From positions 1,849,001 through 1,913,000 of the forward strand of contig NZ_CP139478.1 of NCBI RefSeq assembly GCF_034259105.1: 64,000 bases of DNA. The letters run 5' to 3'. Made by a program: the position numbers and the translations under genes. The number at the start of each line of letters is the position of its first letter. Position 1 is the stretch's first letter. The notes beneath the pieces are model-generated. The model did not search any database, had not been told where the DNA came from, and saw only the letters and a program-made list of their open reading frames with translations. Positions 28,277 through 36,945 of this stretch are shown here, in pieces. This DNA is from Limosilactobacillus reuteri. GTDB lineage: Bacteria > Bacillota > Bacilli > Lactobacillales > Lactobacillaceae.

Positions 28277-28621
28277 AAAAATAATCTCCTCTTTATAAAT
28301 TTAGTATTGACGTTTGCCCCCATGCTTTACGGTATCCCAATCACCATCAATATTTTGCCGGATACGAACTAGATAATCATGAACCTGCTGAGCCTCTTTT
28401 TCCGAGAAGCCTTTCAATGCCTCACTATTTGAAAATTGGTTTTCACGAATAATAAAAGGATAAATCTCTTTCCCCTTTTGAGTAACATAGAGTCGTTTAA
28501 TTTTCTTATTCGTCGGATCACTTTTTCTTTCAATAAAGCCGTTTTTTTCAAGCTTTTTAACAGCACGGGCAATCGTTGTTCGGTCTACTTTTATCAAGTT
28601 TGATAATTGTTCTGAAATAAT

Positions 28622-29900
28622 GGTGGATTATAGAATGAAGTTAGCCACCCAGTTGGTGGTAAATAAAAAACGCCATTCGGCGTGACATCAGGTATCATAT
28701 TAAGTGAACCAAACCTATATGAAAGGATGTCCGTCAAATGACGCACTTAAATGATACCATGTCTACTAGTTTATTGACTACTCATAAAAAGAATGCTCAT
28801 CTTACTAAAGAAGAACGTGTGATGATTGCGACTTTAAAGTCGCAAGGACTTTCCAATCGCGCAATTGGTCGCCAATTAGGAGTTAATCATCAAACAATTA
28901 ATAACGAGCTCAACCGTGGTACGGTCCGCCAACTTCGTCGTCAAAAATCTAATGGTAAGATTTACGAATATTCTTACTACATCTATAGTTATGAAGCTGG
29001 TCAGGCCACATATCTTGAACATCACCGCCATTCTGGTCGTCGTCGCTTATATTATTCTTCAAAGCAATTTTTACGATTAGCTGATCAGCTAATGCTTGGT
29101 GAGTTTGACGACCACCATTACTCCCCACAAGCGGTTATTTATAAGGCTCGAGATTTAATGAATGATGGCACCCTGATCCCAAAGTCGGTTGTAACTTTAT
29201 ATCAATGGATTAATGAGGGTGTGCTTCGTACGTCCAATTTAGACCTCTTTGAAAAACCTAAACGTAAGCATCATCGAACTCATCCGCAAGCTAAAAGGTG
29301 CTTAGGGCCTAATATTGCTCAACGACCTCAAACTGCGGACCAACGGTCCGAAATTGGCCATTGGGAACTAGATACAGTTCAGGGACAGAAAAACGGTAAT
29401 GACAGTGTTGTACTAGTAATGACTGATCGCCTTTCACGAGTTAATATCACGAGTAAAATTGCTGGTAAAACTGCGCATGCAGTAAATCAGTTCTTTATAA
29501 ATTTACGCCAGAAAATGGGCACAGATGCTTACTATCGCATCTTTAAGACAATAACCTCTGACAACGGTTCAGAATTTAGTGAGTTAACACAAGTTCACGA
29601 TCATGTTTTCTATGCTGATCCGTATTCCCCTTGGGAACGTGGATCCAATGAGATCAATAACCGGTTTCTCCGCAAGGAGATTACCAAAGGTGAAGCTATA
29701 AATAACTATAGTAGTGCTCAGATCATAGCGACTAATGATTGGATGAATCACTATCCACGAGCTATGTTTAATGGACATTCGTCAATGGATATCTATCGTA
29801 AGGCCTTCTACCAAGAGATATCACAGCTCCATCAACCAATAATCAATTGGTCAGTATTATTTATTTGAGTCCAGTGGCTAACTTATTCTTGAAATTTAGG
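28622..29900 (+). mobile_element. IS30-type element (1279 bp), copy 3, in marR
   Basis: Exactly 1279 bp with the 13-bp duplication GTTCTGAAATAAT at 28609-28621 and 29901-29913. Opposite in orientation to copies 1 and 2. Confidence 0.95.
28738..29868 (+). CDS. IS30-family transposase, copy 3
   Basis: Intact 376-residue transposase identical in protein to copies 1 and 2. A GAAAGGA site lies before the ATG. The DDE residues are in HWELDTVQGQ, TSDNGSEF and NEINNRFLRKE. Confidence 0.95.
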   Translation: MTHLNDTMSTSLLTTHKKNAHLTKEERVMIATLKSQGLSNRAIGRQLGVNHQTINNELNRGTVRQLRRQKSNGKIYEYSYYIYSYEAGQATYLEHHRHSGRRRLYYSSKQFLRLADQLMLGEFDDHHYSPQAVIYKARDLMNDGTLIPKSVVTLYQWINEGVLRTSNLDLFEKPKRKHHRTHPQAKRCLGPNIAQRPQTADQRSEIGHWELDTVQGQKNGNDSVVLVMTDRLSRVNITSKIAGKTAHAVNQFFINLRQKMGTDAYYRIFKTITSDNGSEFSELTQVHDHVFYADPYSPWERGSNEINNRFLRKEITKGEAINNYSSAQIIATNDWMNHYPRAMFNGHSSMDIYRKAFYQEISQLHQPIINWSVLFI

Positions 29901-30112
29901 GTTCTGAAATAATTCCTGGATGCTCATAAATACGAACAACATATAGGTATTGACCACGTGCTAAATCGATTTGCTTGAACTCAATATTGGCAATCGAATC
30001 GAGGGCTCAATCAATCATCCCTATTTCACGTAAAATATCAATCATTGATAAAAATTCTCCTTGTCTACAACATTAAAACGTTTTTGTTGTAATTGCAACA
30101 AAACATTCAAAG

Positions 30113-30640
30113 CTAATTATTTTCCAACGGCGCCGGCTGAGCAACTTTTTGCATTGCTGTTAATAATTGAGCAGCATCCATTCGCGTTAAAACTGATTTC
30201 AGTGCTAATGTCATTAATCGATCATTCTGCGGATTAATCACATTATTGCTTGGAATTTCTTCTCCAGCTAAAAGTGCATTCAAAATTTCAACAAAGCGGT
30301 CATAGGCAGCTTGCGGATAAGAATTCATAGTAACCTGAGCAATTCCTGCACGGATATCATCTAGTGAAAAATTTGGTTTTAATAATCCAATAAGTAAAAG
30401 ATCTACTAATTGGTTAACAGCATACTTTTTCTTGATTGGTGCTTGAATAACTTTCTTTTTTACATAATTATTTACCATTGATTTTGTAAGTGGCTCAATT
30501 CCCAAATGGTTCAATTGTTCATTTACAATTGCCACCACCTGGTCAACATACAAACCTAGTGTAGGTAATTCTTTCCATCGTGGAAATCGCACCCGTGCTA
30601 AATTATTTTGCCATCGTTGATATTCTTCTAATTTATCCAT
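30113..30640 (-). CDS. DUF1836-domain protein, possible DNA-binding
   Basis: Protein of 175 residues that I recognise as DUF1836. The segment PLTKSMVNNYVKKKVIQAPI followed by KKYAVNQLVDLLLIGLLK resembles a MerR-like helix-turn-helix, so a transcriptional role is plausible but unproven. The start MDKLEEYQRW at 30640 is chosen for its AGGTTGTGAT site; an upstream in-frame start would overlap the preceding gene. It is the last of three closely spaced genes (16-bp gap). Confidence 0.75.
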   Translation of the reverse strand: MDKLEEYQRWQNNLARVRFPRWKELPTLGLYVDQVVAIVNEQLNHLGIEPLTKSMVNNYVKKKVIQAPIKKKYAVNQLVDLLLIGLLKPNFSLDDIRAGIAQVTMNSYPQAAYDRFVEILNALLAGEEIPSNNVINPQNDRLMTLALKSVLTRMDAAQLLTAMQKVAQPAPLENN

Positions 30641-30656
30641 ATCACAACCTGCTTTC

Positions 30657-31181
30657 TTATGGGGCAATTCCAATCGATTGATTCCGAAAATCATCGGTAG
30701 TAACTGCTTGTTCAATTATCTGTGCTACTTGTCCTAATCCAATCTCTTTGCCTTCTAAAGCATCCCCTTCACTAACAACCTTAAGAGAAGTTTCTTCATT
30801 AGTAATTGGCAAAGCTCTAATAATAGTATATGGTAACTCAAATTCGTCAATCATTTTAACCGCATATTGATGAGCAAGGACCGCCTGAGTTGCCTGTTGT
30901 CCATACCATTCCTGTAGTTGCCGATTGGTCGCATCATCTGCTGTTCCTGCAATCGAAAGCATTACTATTTTTGATGGTAAAAACAGGGAACAATCGATCA
31001 ATTCAGCTAACTCTTGCACTTCATCATCTACGTACTCATTAACAGTAGGAAGCCAACACAACACATCCCCACGTTGAATTTCAAATTTAAAACTAGTGAG
31101 CGCAACCGCTTCTGGAACCCTTTTGATAATAGTTGGTACTAAATCGTCATGCCGGTGACCAATAAAAACTATCCGACCCAT
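30657..31181 (-). CDS. Atypical NAD(P)-binding-like (SDR-type) protein
   Basis: Protein of 174 residues resembling the short atypical SDR/NmrA-like group. The first strand, MGRIVFIGHRHDDL, lacks the normal GxxGxxG, so dinucleotide binding is doubtful. KIVMLSIAGTADD, the helix QATQAVLAHQYAVKMIDE and LPYTIIRALPI match later strands of the fold, the last being the usual substrate strand. The start at 31181 has GGAGG at 5-bp spacing. It is in an operon between an ABC-ATPase-like gene and a DUF1836 gene. Confidence 0.6.
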   Translation of the reverse strand: MGRIVFIGHRHDDLVPTIIKRVPEAVALTSFKFEIQRGDVLCWLPTVNEYVDDEVQELAELIDCSLFLPSKIVMLSIAGTADDATNRQLQEWYGQQATQAVLAHQYAVKMIDEFELPYTIIRALPITNEETSLKVVSEGDALEGKEIGLGQVAQIIEQAVTTDDFRNQSIGIAP

Positions 31182-31198
31182 CACAACCTCCAAATCTA

Positions 31199-32062
31199 TT
31201 AGTAAGCCATCAATTCATCTTCAATCGTTGCATCTTCAATTCTGACATCAGTAATGGTGCTTTGCTCTAGTAATGGCAATAATGTTTGAATATTTCCAGT
31301 GAAAAGGAAACGGGTCTCATTACCTGCTTCTTCCAACATGTGTGCCCCTAGCTTTACTGCATTATCGATTGGGAAACCAGTTCCCATTACTGTCACAGTA
31401 CAATCTACTCCATCATTCATCGATAAATCACGTGCAGAAGTCAAATGACTGCCATTAAAGTAATAAAGAGTATGAGCAAACCGCATCAATGTTGAAATAT
31501 TTTTACTTGTGAAAAGCACTAAGGCATCGACCTTTTGAGCATAGTCTTTAACAAGGTGACCAATCATTTGCCGTTTATCTTCTTCCAAGCCGTCAAAGGC
31601 ATCACTCAAAATAACGATTGGACATTGCCAAGTAAGGAGAAGGGCTATCCGTAGTTCTAGTTGTTGAGCATCACTTAATGCAGCAATCATTTGATCAGGT
31701 TCAAATTTTAATGATTTAAGCATTTGAAGTGCTTGTTCTGGCTTTAAAGCATTTTTATGATGACGTAATGCGTGGGCAACGGCTTTCTCCACTGTTTTTC
31801 CTTTTAAAACCACATCATCAATTCGGCCGATTTCATTTTTGCTTTGACGCTTATACTTTTTGAATGGGACCCCGTTAATTGTTACATCCCCATTTAAAAT
31901 TTTTCCACGGACAGATAATAAATCTTCTAATGCAGTTGCTGCACCTGTATCGTTACTGCAAATTCCGATTACTTGTGGTGACTTTAGTTCTAATGAAACG
32001 TTATCTAATTGGTCTCCTGATTTAGCATCATAGACTAAATCATTAATTGTAATACTACTCAC
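31199..32062 (-). CDS. Degenerate ABC ATPase-like protein, no membrane partner
   Basis: The 287 residues follow the layout of an ABC-2-type ATPase, ending with a TIEDELMAY tail like that of drug-exporter ATPases. The active site is degraded. Walker A reads GICSNDTGAATAL, with no GK[ST]. The signature is LSDAQQLEL instead of LSGGQ, Walker B reads IVILSDAFDGL without the catalytic Glu, and the switch His is replaced in VLFTSKNIS. Nearby genes encode no permease. It may be a regulatory or structural domain rather than a working pump. First gene of a three-gene operon. Confidence 0.75.
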   Translation of the reverse strand: MSSITINDLVYDAKSGDQLDNVSLELKSPQVIGICSNDTGAATALEDLLSVRGKILNGDVTINGVPFKKYKRQSKNEIGRIDDVVLKGKTVEKAVAHALRHHKNALKPEQALQMLKSLKFEPDQMIAALSDAQQLELRIALLLTWQCPIVILSDAFDGLEEDKRQMIGHLVKDYAQKVDALVLFTSKNISTLMRFAHTLYYFNGSHLTSARDLSMNDGVDCTVTVMGTGFPIDNAVKLGAHMLEEAGNETRFLFTGNIQTLLPLLEQSTITDVRIEDATIEDELMAY

Positions 32063-32234
32063 TATATAACCTCTTTTCCTAAGCTATCTACCTTTACTAA
32101 TCTTATCATTTTTTAGGTAATGAACGAAATAAACATGGCCTTCTTTTTAACATGCTTTAATTTATAACGCCTTATTTGAATGGTAGAATAATATACATAA
32201 ATTGTACTTACCAATCGAAATGAGGAATGTTATT

Positions 32235-33593
32235 TTGAATGAGGGCCAACTATTCACAAATTTTATAATTATCATCATTACGTTTATCTTTGCAGCATTC
32301 TTTGTAGCAGCCGAGTTCGCCTTAGTGCAAGCACGGGTAACGGCCCTAGAAGAAATGCAAGCAAAGCGCGATAAACCATCTGCGAAAATAAACCGTGCAA
32401 TCAAAATGGTCACCAATTTAACGGAATATCTTTCGACCACTCAAGTAGGGGTTTCAATTTGTGGAATTATCCTCGGTTGGGTCGGCGAAGGAACAATTGA
32501 AGAGCTCTTAACTGATGCTCTCTCGCTGCCAAGCTGGTCACTAAACAATAGTGTCATCCATGTTATAAGTGCCATCGTGGGAGTTCTTCTTCTAACATAT
32601 TTTGAAGTTGTCTTAACCGAAATCGTACCTAAAAACATCAGTATTGATATTCCAATTAAGACCTTGATGTTTGTTACCACCCTACTGCACTATTTTCACA
32701 TTACTTTTTATCCTTTCGTCTGGTTGCTCAATAGTTCTGCCAACGGAATTGTCAAAATGTTAGGCATGAAGCCAGCTGATGAGAGTCAAGACGTCCTTTC
32801 GCAAAGTGAGATTATTAGCCTATCTCGAAACGCTGTCAAAGGCGGTGAGCTTGAACATAACGATTTATTGTACATGGAACGAGCCTTTGACTTTAACGAT
32901 AAGGTTGCTAAAGATATTATGATTGATCGCACACAATTAACAGTTATTGATATCAATAAAACCGTAAATGATGCGATTAAACTATATCTTAAAACGAAAT
33001 ACAGCCGCTTACCGGTGGTTGCTGATAATGATAAGGATAAGATTTTAGGTTATGTTTTTAACTATGACTTAATTCGGCAAAAGCAAATTAACGGAGATGT
33101 ATCTTTAGCAAAAGTTCTTCGCCATATGCCTACTACTCCTGAAACCACCCCAATTACCGAAGTTCTTAAGTTAATGATTAGTACCCGGGTGCCGATGGTA
33201 GTCGTTGTTGACGAGTATGGTGGCACCAGCGGAATTATTACTGATAAAGACATTTATGAAGAATTATTTGGAACGGTGAGAGACGAGATCGACAATGTTT
33301 CAGATAACATGATTTCTAAAATTGGTGAAAATCAATACCGGGTTGATGGCAAAACGACCATTTATGACTTTGAGCGCTTCTTCCATGTTGAACTTAAAGA
33401 TTCTGAAGATAGCGATGTGGTTACTTTATCAGGATATGTGTTAGATAATTATCATAATATTCATGAAGGAGAAACGATCAAACTAGCTAACCTTGATTTA
33501 AAAATTCAAGATTATCGTCATTCATATATCGATAGCTTTATCGTTACTACTTTATCAAACCCGAAATGTCAATTTAAGTTAGAAAGAAAATAG
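32235..33593 (+). CDS. CNNM/CorC-type transport or hemolysin-like protein
   Basis: Membrane protein of 452 residues: CNNM (DUF21) domain with four helices in about 1-190, a CBS pair around 210-340 and a CorC/HlyC C-terminal domain around 355-435. Members are linked to Mg2+ or Co2+ homeostasis. The TTG at 32235 is chosen since GAGGAATG lies just upstream; an in-frame ATG lies within that site. The last 11 codons (PKCQFKLERK-stop) come from the end of an IS30-type element inserted at 33561, so its native C-terminus has been replaced. The change is beyond the folded domain and may be harmless. Confidence 0.88.
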   Translation: MNEGQLFTNFIIIIITFIFAAFFVAAEFALVQARVTALEEMQAKRDKPSAKINRAIKMVTNLTEYLSTTQVGVSICGIILGWVGEGTIEELLTDALSLPSWSLNNSVIHVISAIVGVLLLTYFEVVLTEIVPKNISIDIPIKTLMFVTTLLHYFHITFYPFVWLLNSSANGIVKMLGMKPADESQDVLSQSEIISLSRNAVKGGELEHNDLLYMERAFDFNDKVAKDIMIDRTQLTVIDINKTVNDAIKLYLKTKYSRLPVVADNDKDKILGYVFNYDLIRQKQINGDVSLAKVLRHMPTTPETTPITEVLKLMISTRVPMVVVVDEYGGTSGIITDKDIYEELFGTVRDEIDNVSDNMISKIGENQYRVDGKTTIYDFERFFHVELKDSEDSDVVTLSGYVLDNYHNIHEGETIKLANLDLKIQDYRHSYIDSFIVTTLSNPKCQFKLERK

Positions 33594-34630
33594 TTGCTCA
33601 TCAGTGACGTAAGACATGAATACTTCATATGGAGTTCGATAGCCTAGTGATTTACGGGACAGGTTATTTCGCTTACTCATCAGTTGGGTTACCAATTCAT
33701 CAGGAAGATTGCGGAAATCTAGCTGTTTCGTTAAGCCATCCCGGCGTAAAAGACCGTTGTTGTTTTCGTTCAGCCCTCGTTGATTGGGAGCACCAACCTC
33801 GGCAAAGTAAGTGTGAAGGTCAAATTGATTGGCAATCTCGCGCCAGCCGGCGAATTCTTTTCCGTTGTCAAAGGTAATCGATTTGAAGAAGTGCCGCGGG
33901 AATTTCCGAAGCCACTGACTTAAGTGTTGGTTAATCGCATCAGCCGTCTTTTCGTGCACATTGAGTACAATTTCGACCTTCGATTGGCGTTCGGTCAGGG
34001 TCATTACCGCCCCTTGGTGCTTTTTGCCTTGGACGGTATCAGCTTCAAGGTGCCCAAATTCAGTGGCATAGTGCGGAAAGTCCTTGGCACGCTCGTGAAT
34101 ACTTCGCCCCAATTGGCCAGCCTTCCCACGGCGCTCGACATAGCCATTCGGGTGCCGCTTACCTCGCATCGGCAAGGAACGGACATCGAAGCCGAACTGG
34201 CCACGTTCAAACATCCGGTAAAGAGTTCGCCGGTTACAACTAATTGGGCGCTCAGCGCGCCCAATAATGGTATCAGGCGTCCACCCCTGGGCAATTTTGT
34301 CGTTGATATAAGTGAGTTCAGCCAGTGACAACTGAGTACGTTTTCGGCCACAACGTTGCTTATTGCGCATATAGTGATCTTGATAATCAGCAATTGAGGC
34401 ACCGGTTTCCAGGCAACGATAAACGCGATAAACGGTTTCGGCGCAACGTTTGATCATTTGGGCCACTCGGTACGCTTTAAGCTTTTGCACGAAAGAATGG
34501 GCGATGATTGTCAGCTCGTTTGTGGTAAGATGGGTGTAAGTCATTTGTGGTTTCCTTTCTTTTGTTTAGGGGTATTTAAAAGTCTACCACAAATGGCTTT
34601 TCTATTTTTCTAACTTAATTTTACAAACGG
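33561..34630 (-). mobile_element. IS30-type element (1070 bp), copy 1
   Basis: Ends CCGAAATGTC and, reversed, CCGTTTGTAA, each leading to AAGTTAGAAA. Left end lies in the CNNM gene and supplies its stop codon. The target duplication is not clear. A second, direct copy starts 84 bp beyond the right end. Confidence 0.85.
33579..34544 (-). CDS. IS30-family transposase, 1070-bp element copy 1
   Basis: Transposase of 321 residues with N-terminal helix-turn-helix (VAQMIKRCAETVYRVYR) and DDE core: GHLEADTVQGKKHQGAVM, SITFDNGKEFAGW and LNENNNGLLRRDG. It overlaps the 3' end of the CNNM gene on the opposite strand by 15 bp. Compared with copy 2 it differs at five residues at least, for example Ser in NNLSRKSL where copy 2 and a related element have Pro. 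Confidence 0.92.
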   Translation of the reverse strand: MTYTHLTTNELTIIAHSFVQKLKAYRVAQMIKRCAETVYRVYRCLETGASIADYQDHYMRNKQRCGRKRTQLSLAELTYINDKIAQGWTPDTIIGRAERPISCNRRTLYRMFERGQFGFDVRSLPMRGKRHPNGYVERRGKAGQLGRSIHERAKDFPHYATEFGHLEADTVQGKKHQGAVMTLTERQSKVEIVLNVHEKTADAINQHLSQWLRKFPRHFFKSITFDNGKEFAGWREIANQFDLHTYFAEVGAPNQRGLNENNNGLLRRDGLTKQLDFRNLPDELVTQLMSKRNNLSRKSLGYRTPYEVFMSYVTDEQLFSF

Positions 34631-34714
34631 CGAAAATAAAACTTTACATTTTGGCAACAATAAGAAGATTATCCTTTTATTTAATCCTTAATTCTACTAA
34701 AATAATTTTATAAC

Positions 34715-35784
34715 CCGAAATGTCAATTTAAGTTAGAAAGAAAATAGTTGCTCATCAGTGACGTAAGACATGAATACTTCATATGGAGTTCGATAGCCTA
34801 GTGATTTACGGGGCAGGTTATTTCGCTTACTCATCAGTTGGGTTACCAATTCATCAGGAAGATTGCGGAAATCTAGCTGTTTCGTTAAGCCATCCCGGCG
34901 TAAAAGACCGTTGTTGTTTTCGTTCAGCCCTCGTTGATTGGGAGCACCAACCTCGGCAAAGTAAGTGTGAAGGTCAAATTGATTGGCAATCTCGCGCCAG
35001 CCGGCGAATTCTTTTCCGTTGTCAAAGGTAATCGATTTGAAGAAGTGCCGCGGGAATTTCCGAAGCCACTGACTTAAGTGTTGGTTAATCGCATTAGCCG
35101 TCTTTTCGTGCACATTGAGTACAATTTCGACCTTCGATTGGCGTTCGGTCAGGGTCATTACCGCCCCTTGGTGCTTTTTGCCTTGGACGGTATCAGCTTC
35201 AAGGTGCCCAAATTCAGTGGCATAGTGCGGAAAGTCCTTGGCACGCTCGTGAATACTTCGCCCCAATTGGCCAGCCTTCCCACGGCGCTCGACATAGCCA
35301 TTCGGGTGCCGCTTACCTCGCATCGGCAAGGAACGGACATCGAAGCCGAACTGGCCACGTTCAAACATCCGGTAAAGAGTTCGCCGGTTACAACTAATTG
35401 GGCGCTCAGCGCGCCCAATAATGGTATCAGGCGTCCACCACTGGGCAATTTTGTCGTTGATATAAGTGAGTTCAGCCAGTGACAACTGAGTAAGTTTTCG
35501 GCCACAACGTTGCTTATTGCGCATATAGTGATCTTGATAATCAGCAATTGAGGCACCGGTTTCCAGGTAACGATAAACGCGATAAACGGTTTCGGCGCAA
35601 CGGTTGATCATTTGGGCCACTCGGTACGCTTTAAGCTTTTGCACGAAAGAATGGGCGATGATTGTCAGCTCGTTTGTGGTAAGATGGGTGTAAGTCATTT
35701 GTGGTTTCCTTTCTTTTGTTTAGGGGTATTCAAAAGTCTACCACAAATGGCTTTTCTATTTTTCTAACTTAATTTTACAAACGG
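34715..35784 (-). mobile_element. IS30-type element (1070 bp), copy 2
   Basis: Same length and ends as the copy at 33561-34630, in direct orientation. The right end lies 42 bp from nrdI. The two copies differ by several transitions and transversions, so one is not a very recent duplicate of the other. Confidence 0.85.
34733..35698 (-). CDS. IS30-family transposase, 1070-bp element copy 2
   Basis: Transposase of 321 residues. It differs from copy 1 at sites including AQWWTPD for AQGWTPD and GRKLTQLS for GRKRTQLS. The related element at 47710 has Gly at the first site, so the Trp is derived. The catalytic Asp and Glu residues are kept, so activity cannot be excluded. Confidence 0.92.
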   Translation of the reverse strand: MTYTHLTTNELTIIAHSFVQKLKAYRVAQMINRCAETVYRVYRYLETGASIADYQDHYMRNKQRCGRKLTQLSLAELTYINDKIAQWWTPDTIIGRAERPISCNRRTLYRMFERGQFGFDVRSLPMRGKRHPNGYVERRGKAGQLGRSIHERAKDFPHYATEFGHLEADTVQGKKHQGAVMTLTERQSKVEIVLNVHEKTANAINQHLSQWLRKFPRHFFKSITFDNGKEFAGWREIANQFDLHTYFAEVGAPNQRGLNENNNGLLRRDGLTKQLDFRNLPDELVTQLMSKRNNLPRKSLGYRTPYEVFMSYVTDEQLFSF

Positions 35785-35826
35785 CGTAATATTAAAACAA
35801 ATCTAAACTAGAAGGAAGAAATTCAC

Positions 35827-36294
35827 ATGGCACCAATGAATATTATTTATATCTCGCTTGAGGGAAATACCCGTTCCTTCTTAACGCGGATGCAGGGATA
35901 TGCTAAACAACAGCACAGTATTAGCGAAGATCGTCCACTTCTTGAATTAAAAGAAGTTAGCGACCAAACTCTTCCTGCCGATGAGACAGAACCCTTCTTT
36001 GCTTTCGTGCCCACATATTTAAATGGGGGTAACGGGATCGATTCTGGTTTCACTGAAATTATGACAAATGCATTAGGTGAATACATTGCCTACAACGATA
36101 ATGCCAAACAATGTGTCGGCGTAGTAGGCAGCGGTAATAAGAATTTTAACGAACAATATTGCTTAACCGCTCGTAAATATGCGCGAGATTTTGACGCACC
36201 ATTTCTCGCAGATTATGAATTACGGGGCACTTCACAAGATATTGAGCGAATTTATACTATCTTAGCCAAACGGTGGAGCGAAATTAACGCCTAA
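35827..36294 (+). CDS. nrdI: NrdI-like flavodoxin
   Basis: Small FMN protein of 155 residues that activates the dimanganese cofactor of class Ib ribonucleotide reductase. The phosphate-binding loop SLEGNTRSF, the FVPTYLNGGNG loop and VVGSGNKNFNEQYC match NrdI. GAAGGAAG precedes the ATG. The usual partners nrdE and nrdF are not in this window. An IS30-type element ends 42 bp upstream, so its original promoter was probably displaced. Confidence 0.85.
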   Translation: MAPMNIIYISLEGNTRSFLTRMQGYAKQQHSISEDRPLLELKEVSDQTLPADETEPFFAFVPTYLNGGNGIDSGFTEIMTNALGEYIAYNDNAKQCVGVVGSGNKNFNEQYCLTARKYARDFDAPFLADYELRGTSQDIERIYTILAKRWSEINA

Positions 36295-36300
36295 CTTCTA

Positions 36301-36348
36301 AAATAAAAGCGACTTGGAAAATCCAATCCAAGCCGCTTTTATTTTAGC
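36301..36348. terminator. Bidirectional terminator
   Basis: AAAATAAAAGCG, then CTTGGA, pairs with TCCAAG, then CGCTTTTATTTT. It closes nrdI and the convergent VOC gene; its right end overlaps the last codons of the latter. Confidence 0.9.
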
Positions 36349-36769
36349 CTTGTTTATTAGCCCTTATCAGCCATGTTATCCCATACTTATCCACAATCTG
36401 CCCCATTACATTATTTAGAACCCAATCTCCAAATGGTACCGTCACACGTTGATTGTCTGATTTTGCTAAACGATTAAACAAATCGCGTGCTTTATCTTCC
36501 TCTTCTTCAAAATCAAGTAAAATTGAAATTAGCGTAGACGTTTGGGGACTGCCCATCGTTGCATCTGCACAAATAATTTTTTGACCAGCAATCATAAATT
36601 CACCACGCATAGTTGTCTGGTCCAATTGATCAACTGGTAATCCAAGACTTTCTGCCTGCTCTTTTGTCAGAGCCTCGTGATATGTAATTTGGGCGCCAAA
36701 GTCTTTTTCATAATAAGCCATTGCTTCCTTCGCATTCTCAAATGTTAGGTATGGGTATATAGCCGTCAT
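36344..36769 (-). CDS. VOC-family (PhnB/glyoxalase-like) protein
   Basis: Protein of 141 residues with the PhnB-type VOC fold: IYPYLTFENAKEAMAYYEKD at the start and GDWVLNNVMGQIVDKYGITW at the end, the latter matching the WG-D--GI-W pattern of the family. The start at 36769 is chosen because GGAGGAACACT precedes it; a longer in-frame start lacks a site. Members include bleomycin-binding and glyoxalase-like proteins, and substrate is unknown. Confidence 0.85.
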   Translation of the reverse strand: MTAIYPYLTFENAKEAMAYYEKDFGAQITYHEALTKEQAESLGLPVDQLDQTTMRGEFMIAGQKIICADATMGSPQTSTLISILLDFEEEEDKARDLFNRLAKSDNQRVTVPFGDWVLNNVMGQIVDKYGITWLIRANKQG

Positions 36770-36945
36770 AGTGTTCCTCCAAAAATATTCATTGTTGATT
36801 ATATATTTTGAATCGCTTTCCGTCAAACTAGCTTTCAATTGGATTAGCTACTTCTAACCGGATATTAATCATAACGAGGGACCTATTATGATATAATTGT
36901 CTAGTCTATTATCAAGCTAATCTTATGGATGAAAGGATGAATTTT

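Larger units (their letters stand above)
28301..30045 (-). pseudogene. MarR-family regulator, nonsense mutation plus IS insertion
   Basis: Two separated pieces form one gene. The 5' part (30045 to 29914) begins MIDILREIGMID, has a TGA at 30007-30009, then reads on in frame with ALDSIANIEFKQ and YLYVVRIYEHPG. The 3' part (28621 to 28301) continues QLSNLIKVDRTTIARAVKKL and FIERKSDPTNKKIKRLYVT. Together they give a classic MarR winged helix of about 150 residues. The stop most likely replaced TGG. A 1279-bp IS30-type element interrupts it with 13-bp duplication. AAGGAG precedes the ATG. It probably once controlled the B3/4 gene. Confidence 0.9.

Noticed and set aside
31199..32062. Functional ABC transporter ATPase
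   Set aside because: Walker A lysine, LSGGQ signature, catalytic Glu and switch His are all missing and no permease gene is adjacent.
33924..35556. Repeated open frames of 82-134 codons in both strands of the 1070-bp IS copies
   Set aside because: They are shadow frames of the transposase and recur only because the IS is duplicated.
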